A stretch of 10,200 nt of DNA, taken from positions 1-10,200 of the forward strand of contig QKDF01000075.1 in NCBI GenBank assembly GCA_003245395.1. The letters are read 5' to 3'. The translations under genes and the position numbers were made by a program. This DNA is from Clostridia bacterium (GTDB taxonomy: Bacteria > Bacillota > Clostridia > Oscillospirales > Oscillospiraceae). Of the stretch, positions 7,469 through 10,200 are shown one piece after another. Numbering within the stretch: the first letter of the stretch is position 1; every line of letters starts with the position of its first letter. The notes below the pieces were generated by a model. The model did not search any database and was not told the DNA's origin. It saw nothing but the letters and a program-made list of their open reading frames with translations.

Positions 7469-8522
7469 ATTCGTTATGCAATTGCTCCAGCATTCCCGCC
7501 GCGAACTGATCCAGCCGGCCTTCAATTCCGGGCAGACGCATCGCCGTGCCCGCGTCGTTGGCGGTTTCCAGCATGCAAAACCGGGGCGGCAAATAGAACC
7601 CCTTGTTCATGCACAGCCCCGATACCAGCTGCTGGGCCACGATGTCTCCGCCGGAGTAACCGGATACCACGATGGCGTACAGTGCCTTCTCCTGAAAGGA
7701 GGTGGTGCGGTACAGAGCAGTCAGGCGATTGATCGCCGCAGACAAATTGGCCGAAAGGGCATCGTTGTAATTGGGGCACAGCAGGACAATCGCATTGGCT
7801 TTCCGGATGGCGGGATAGACCTCCTGCACCATGACGCCGCCGTAGAAGCACTCACCCTTTTCTCCGTAATGCAGGCAGGTGGTGTAGGGGCATCCGGCGC
7901 AGTCCTCCATAGTACCGTTGCGCAAGCAGATTTCCGCGATGGTATATGTACCGCCCAGATGCCTTTTAACTTTATCCCACAGCGCCAACGTATTGGAGGT
8001 CCGGCGGCTGGAGGCGTGAAGCACCAGCAGCTTTGGATTTTTCAGAGCAGGAGAGGAAAAAGACAGAATGCGTTCTGCCAGATTTTTTACGGCAAGATGA
8101 AAGGCATCCGTCAGGCTGCACCCGGCGTTTTTAGCCTGTACGGTGAAATTCTGCAGGGAGCCGATGGCCTCCGCCAAAGGGCGGCCTACAAACGTGCAGC
8201 CCGCCAGATTGGCGGCAAGCACCAGTTCCCGCGCCGCGGATTTTGTGTACAGATCCCCGGGACCATCCACCATGACGCCGGCCACGCAGCCTTCCAGTGC
8301 ATCGGGGTGTGTGCGCAGAAAGCCCAGCAGATCGTAAAAATCGCGGTTCATGCCGCTGTCATCCAGCGGGATGGCGAACAAAATTCGCAGATTCCGCATC
8401 GGTTTATCCAGACGGGTCGTTACCCGACAGGGCAGTCCCTTCAATCCGGCTTCCAAAGCCAGAGCATACCGCTCACTCGCAAATTTGCCAGGGCAGACAA
8501 TGGTCAGGACTGATTCAGACAT
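7467..8522 (-). CDS. Two-domain iron-sulfur flavoprotein (NAD(P)H-dependent FMN reductase-like)
   Basis: The 351-aa protein has two halves. Residues 163-300 match the flavodoxin-like FMN reductase/iron-sulfur flavoprotein fold: LLVLHASSRRTSNT in the phosphate-binding loop position, a cysteine cluster C208-x2-C211-x4-C216-x8-C225 (EDCAGCPYTTC), then IVLLCPNYNDALSANLSAAI in the position of the usual SPVYW flavin-binding strand. The cluster spacing resembles but does not equal that of classical Isf. Residues 5-155 form a second alpha/beta unit, perhaps another flavodoxin-like domain, without a recognisable flavin motif. It is probably a cytosolic electron-transfer protein using FMN and a 4Fe-4S cluster; donor and acceptor unknown. 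GGGAG lies 8 bases before the ATG. It is second in a unit with the LDH-like gene 36 bases upstream. Confidence 0.75.
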   Translation of the reverse strand: MSESVLTIVCPGKFASERYALALEAGLKGLPCRVTTRLDKPMRNLRILFAIPLDDSGMNRDFYDLLGFLRTHPDALEGCVAGVMVDGPGDLYTKSAARELVLAANLAGCTFVGRPLAEAIGSLQNFTVQAKNAGCSLTDAFHLAVKNLAERILSFSSPALKNPKLLVLHASSRRTSNTLALWDKVKRHLGGTYTIAEICLRNGTMEDCAGCPYTTCLHYGEKGECFYGGVMVQEVYPAIRKANAIVLLCPNYNDALSANLSAAINRLTALYRTTSFQEKALYAIVVSGYSGGDIVAQQLVSGLCMNKGFYLPPRFCMLETANDAGTAMRLPGIEGRLDQFAAGMLEQLHNE

Positions 8523-8558
8523 CCGAACATCTCCCTATCTAAAAATTGTTGAATTGGA

Positions 8559-9815
8559 CTATAAGATGGCGGACAGGGCGGCCTGCGTCTGGGCCAAGCG
8601 GTCAAACAGGGCGTCCGGGAGCGGAAGAACCTCTGTTTCCAGCCCAGCTGCCGTAAGACGGCTGCGGCAGCCAAACCACACATCCCCCAGGCATACCGAT
8701 CCGCAATGCCACTGTTCCCGCAGCATCAATAAAAGCTGCATGGCTCCCGAGGATAGCGCCGGTGCCACGTAGGGCTTGAAACCCAAATCCCGGATGCGGA
8801 GATTAGAAGTTTTCACCAACTCCGTCAACTCTTGAGACAGAGCGTCGTCGTAATGGAAGACGGAGTTTGCGATTATTAAACCCTCTCCGTGGGGGCCGAA
8901 ACTCCGCCCCTCGGACAAAAAGGCGGAAAACCGCTGATCCCTTCGTGCCAGGTCTGCCGCCCGGGCATTCATGACCCCCAGACCAAAGCCCCGGATTTGC
9001 TCGGCAAACAACCCTTGTCCGTCCCATTCTCCGCCGGGAGCGGTATTGGAAGCCAGGAACGCTGCGCGGCACAGGGGGTCCACAGGATCGGACAGCACAA
9101 TGAACCGGCCGGCAAATTGGGCCGCTCTGGCTTGGCGGGCATACTGTTCCACCAACGGGCGGTTGGCCGCAAGCTGGGCCATCCGGACGTCCGTCACGGT
9201 ACTTCCCACAGCCGGGATACCCCGGGTGGCAGCAAAAATAAACACATCGCAGTCGAACAGGCGATCCGGTTCCACCGCCTCGACTTCGGGCAGGGCGTCA
9301 TACGCCCATGGCCAGGAAACCTGTCCCATTTCTGCTGTCCAGCGCGCTACGGTATTTGGATGGAGGTCACAGATGCCGATGGATGAGATTGCATCTCCGC
9401 CCAGCAGCTTTAAACCCATGAGGAGCGTACTGCCCACATCGCCCACTGCCAATAGGTGCACCCGCTTTTTGCCGGAGACATTGCCTGCCCGGGCAAGCGC
9501 GGTTTCCCATCGGGGATGGGCACAGTTGACGGCCGTGAGTGTGCGTGCGTCAATCTGCCGGAGGAGGCTGCGGGGCAGATGCGCTTCCGACTCCGAAATG
9601 CGGGACGGGTCCAGAAAGCGGATGTCCTCCGCTTCAGCGGAGAGCTGGCGGGCATCCGATACGCACAGTGCCGTTCGCCCGGACCGGGGTGACCGCCGGA
9701 ACAGCCATGTGACGTCGGTGTCAGGCGGATGGTTCGCTCGTTCCAGTGGCAGCGCTGGATCGAAGGATGCGTAATTCCGGCCATTCCATCGGTAGTAAGC
9801 AAGATCCAAGGACAA
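8559..9815 (-). CDS. Divergent lactate/malate dehydrogenase-family protein
   Basis: This 418-aa protein has an unfamiliar N-terminal region of about 117 residues followed by an LDH/MDH-like body. The NAD fold is visible at 119-150 (LLAVGDVGSTLLMGLKLLGG, closing with D150). FIFAATRG (192-199) and TDVRMAQLAANRPLV (208-222) match the substrate-loop and N-x-x-x-V region, SDPVDPL (242-248) the NPVD motif, and GPHGEG (307-312) the catalytic-His motif, with H309. In the usual D-x-x-R helix, R285 aligns with the substrate arginine but the Asp position is M282, so the His-Asp relay appears altered. Substrate cannot be predicted. The start is TTG at 9815, five bases after AGAGG and directly after an in-frame stop; a second TTG at 9809 is possible. 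It is cotranscribed with the flavoprotein gene, suggesting a redox pair. Confidence 0.72.
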   Translation of the reverse strand: MSLDLAYYRWNGRNYASFDPALPLERANHPPDTDVTWLFRRSPRSGRTALCVSDARQLSAEAEDIRFLDPSRISESEAHLPRSLLRQIDARTLTAVNCAHPRWETALARAGNVSGKKRVHLLAVGDVGSTLLMGLKLLGGDAISSIGICDLHPNTVARWTAEMGQVSWPWAYDALPEVEAVEPDRLFDCDVFIFAATRGIPAVGSTVTDVRMAQLAANRPLVEQYARQARAAQFAGRFIVLSDPVDPLCRAAFLASNTAPGGEWDGQGLFAEQIRGFGLGVMNARAADLARRDQRFSAFLSEGRSFGPHGEGLIIANSVFHYDDALSQELTELVKTSNLRIRDLGFKPYVAPALSSGAMQLLLMLREQWHCGSVCLGDVWFGCRSRLTAAGLETEVLPLPDALFDRLAQTQAALSAIL

Positions 9816-9945
9816 TCATTCCTCTCGGCGATTTTATGTATAACAGCCGGAAATGTCTATGCAAGACATCCCCAGGCCCGAAGGGGCACTTAGCCGTATC
9901 AAGGCATAGGAACATGGACATATTTCACATAGATTCCTCACTGAT

Positions 9946-9973
9946 AGTTTACAGGATTTATATAAAAAATCAA
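9946..9973 (-). promoter_or_regulatory. Candidate promoter of the LDH-like/flavoprotein operon
   Basis: On the minus strand TTGATT (9968-9973) and TAAACT (9946-9951) are separated by 16 bases, each a partial match to sigma-A boxes. The predicted leader is about 120 nt and contains two hairpins before the TTG start. It is the best candidate in the region but not strong. Confidence 0.45.
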
Positions 9974-9984
9974 GCGCCTCCATT

Positions 9985-10006
9985 CCTTCGGAAGAAGTTC
10001 CGAAGG
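9985..10006 (-). terminator. Perfect hairpin, possible terminator for an upstream minus-strand gene
   Basis: CCTTCGGAA and TTCCGAAGG (9985-9993 and 9998-10006) form a perfect 9-bp stem with a 4-base loop. On the minus strand a run of six T occurs about 15 bases later, too far for a classic terminator, although an alternative CGCC/GGCG outer pairing would bring the structure closer to it. It sits just upstream of the candidate promoter at 9946-9973. Confidence 0.35.
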
Positions 10007-10200
10007 CGGTGTCAATAGGCGGATACTTGCTCTGCGCAGATCATAGTTTTTATGAAGGAGGCATGCTAATAAAATATTATTATATTTTGGAGCAGCACCG
10101 CCAGAGCCGTGTTAGTTGAAATTCATAAATGTGAGGTGCGTTTTATAACGATTTTTCGGCATATTAGAGATTCGTTTGACAAATGTGATTGCATTATATT

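Larger units (their letters stand above)
9816..10200. other. Noncoding AT-rich region upstream of the LDH-like operon
   Basis: I see no supported gene in these 385 bases. The part nearest the LDH-like gene (9816-9940) looks like its leader, with the hairpins ATGTCT/AGACAT (9853-9869) and GCCC/GGGC (9876-9887). Beyond the candidate promoter is a 9-bp hairpin (9985-10006), a 10-base palindrome TCTGCGCAGA (10031-10040) and a very AT-rich stretch with AAAATAT/ATATTTT symmetry (10071-10088). A TTGACA at 10176-10181 near the right edge may be the -35 of a plus-strand gene beyond the window. Two short minus-strand frames open at the edge (stops near 10123 and 10115) are too short to judge. Confidence 0.5.

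Noticed and set aside
7476..8513. Long plus-strand open frame antisense to the flavoprotein gene
   Set aside because: It mirrors GC-rich coding DNA on the other strand, with no family motifs; the minus-strand protein has clear motifs.
8971..9774. Long plus-strand open frame antisense to the LDH-like gene
   Set aside because: Low-complexity Arg/Ser-rich translation typical of an antisense shadow.
10063..10119. 18-residue plus-strand frame after AAGGAGG
   Set aside because: The ribosome-binding site is only one base from the ATG, too close for initiation, and the AT-rich peptide has no features.
10176..10200. Promoter at the right edge (TTGACA plus a TATATT)
   Set aside because: The TATATT is only 13 bases away; a properly spaced -10 would lie at or beyond the window edge, so it cannot be judged.

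Overview
The window looks like a piece of a GC-rich Clostridia chromosome, probably Oscillospiraceae-like (Flavonifractor/Oscillibacter/Intestinimonas type; inferred). The evidence is the rplU-prp-rpmA-obgE gene order with a Prp-processed form of L27, an acetate kinase next to TmcAL, a secreted SLH-domain protein, and sigma-A type promoters. Most of it is housekeeping. I found no phage, IS element, CRISPR array, tRNA or rRNA.

Left part (1-3407, all minus strand). A perfect-spacing promoter at 1382-1410 drives a short structured leader and then rplU (L21), prp (the protease that trims L27) and rpmA (L27, with its cleavable LQFFA extension). The operon should continue into obgE, behind a hairpin terminator at 276-311. 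obgE starts normally at 224 but stops resembling Obg after about 41 codons; positions 1 to about 100 are unrelated sequence. This is either a real rearrangement or an assembly chimera, and it is the oddest thing in the window. Upstream of rplU lie an MTA/SAH nucleosidase gene and ackA (acetate kinase), separated by a GC-rich hairpin.

Middle (3408-7320, plus strand). tmcAL diverges from ackA and starts at a GTG. TmcAL uses acetate and ATP to modify elongator tRNA-Met, so acetate links the two neighbours. A DUF3298 (RsiV-like) lipoprotein gene follows 23 bases later and ends in a strong terminator. After a 368-base gap holding a compound inverted repeat and a good promoter comes a secreted protein with three SLH repeats followed by a SurA_N/PrsA-like chaperone segment and no PPIase domain.

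Right part (7321-10200, minus strand genes). A bidirectional terminator separates the SLH gene from a convergent two-gene unit. That unit is a divergent lactate/malate-dehydrogenase-like protein with a TTG start, followed 36 bases later by a two-domain iron-sulfur flavoprotein. Together they look like an uncharacterised redox pair. Positions 9816-10200 are AT-rich and noncoding as far as I can tell, with a candidate promoter and several hairpins.
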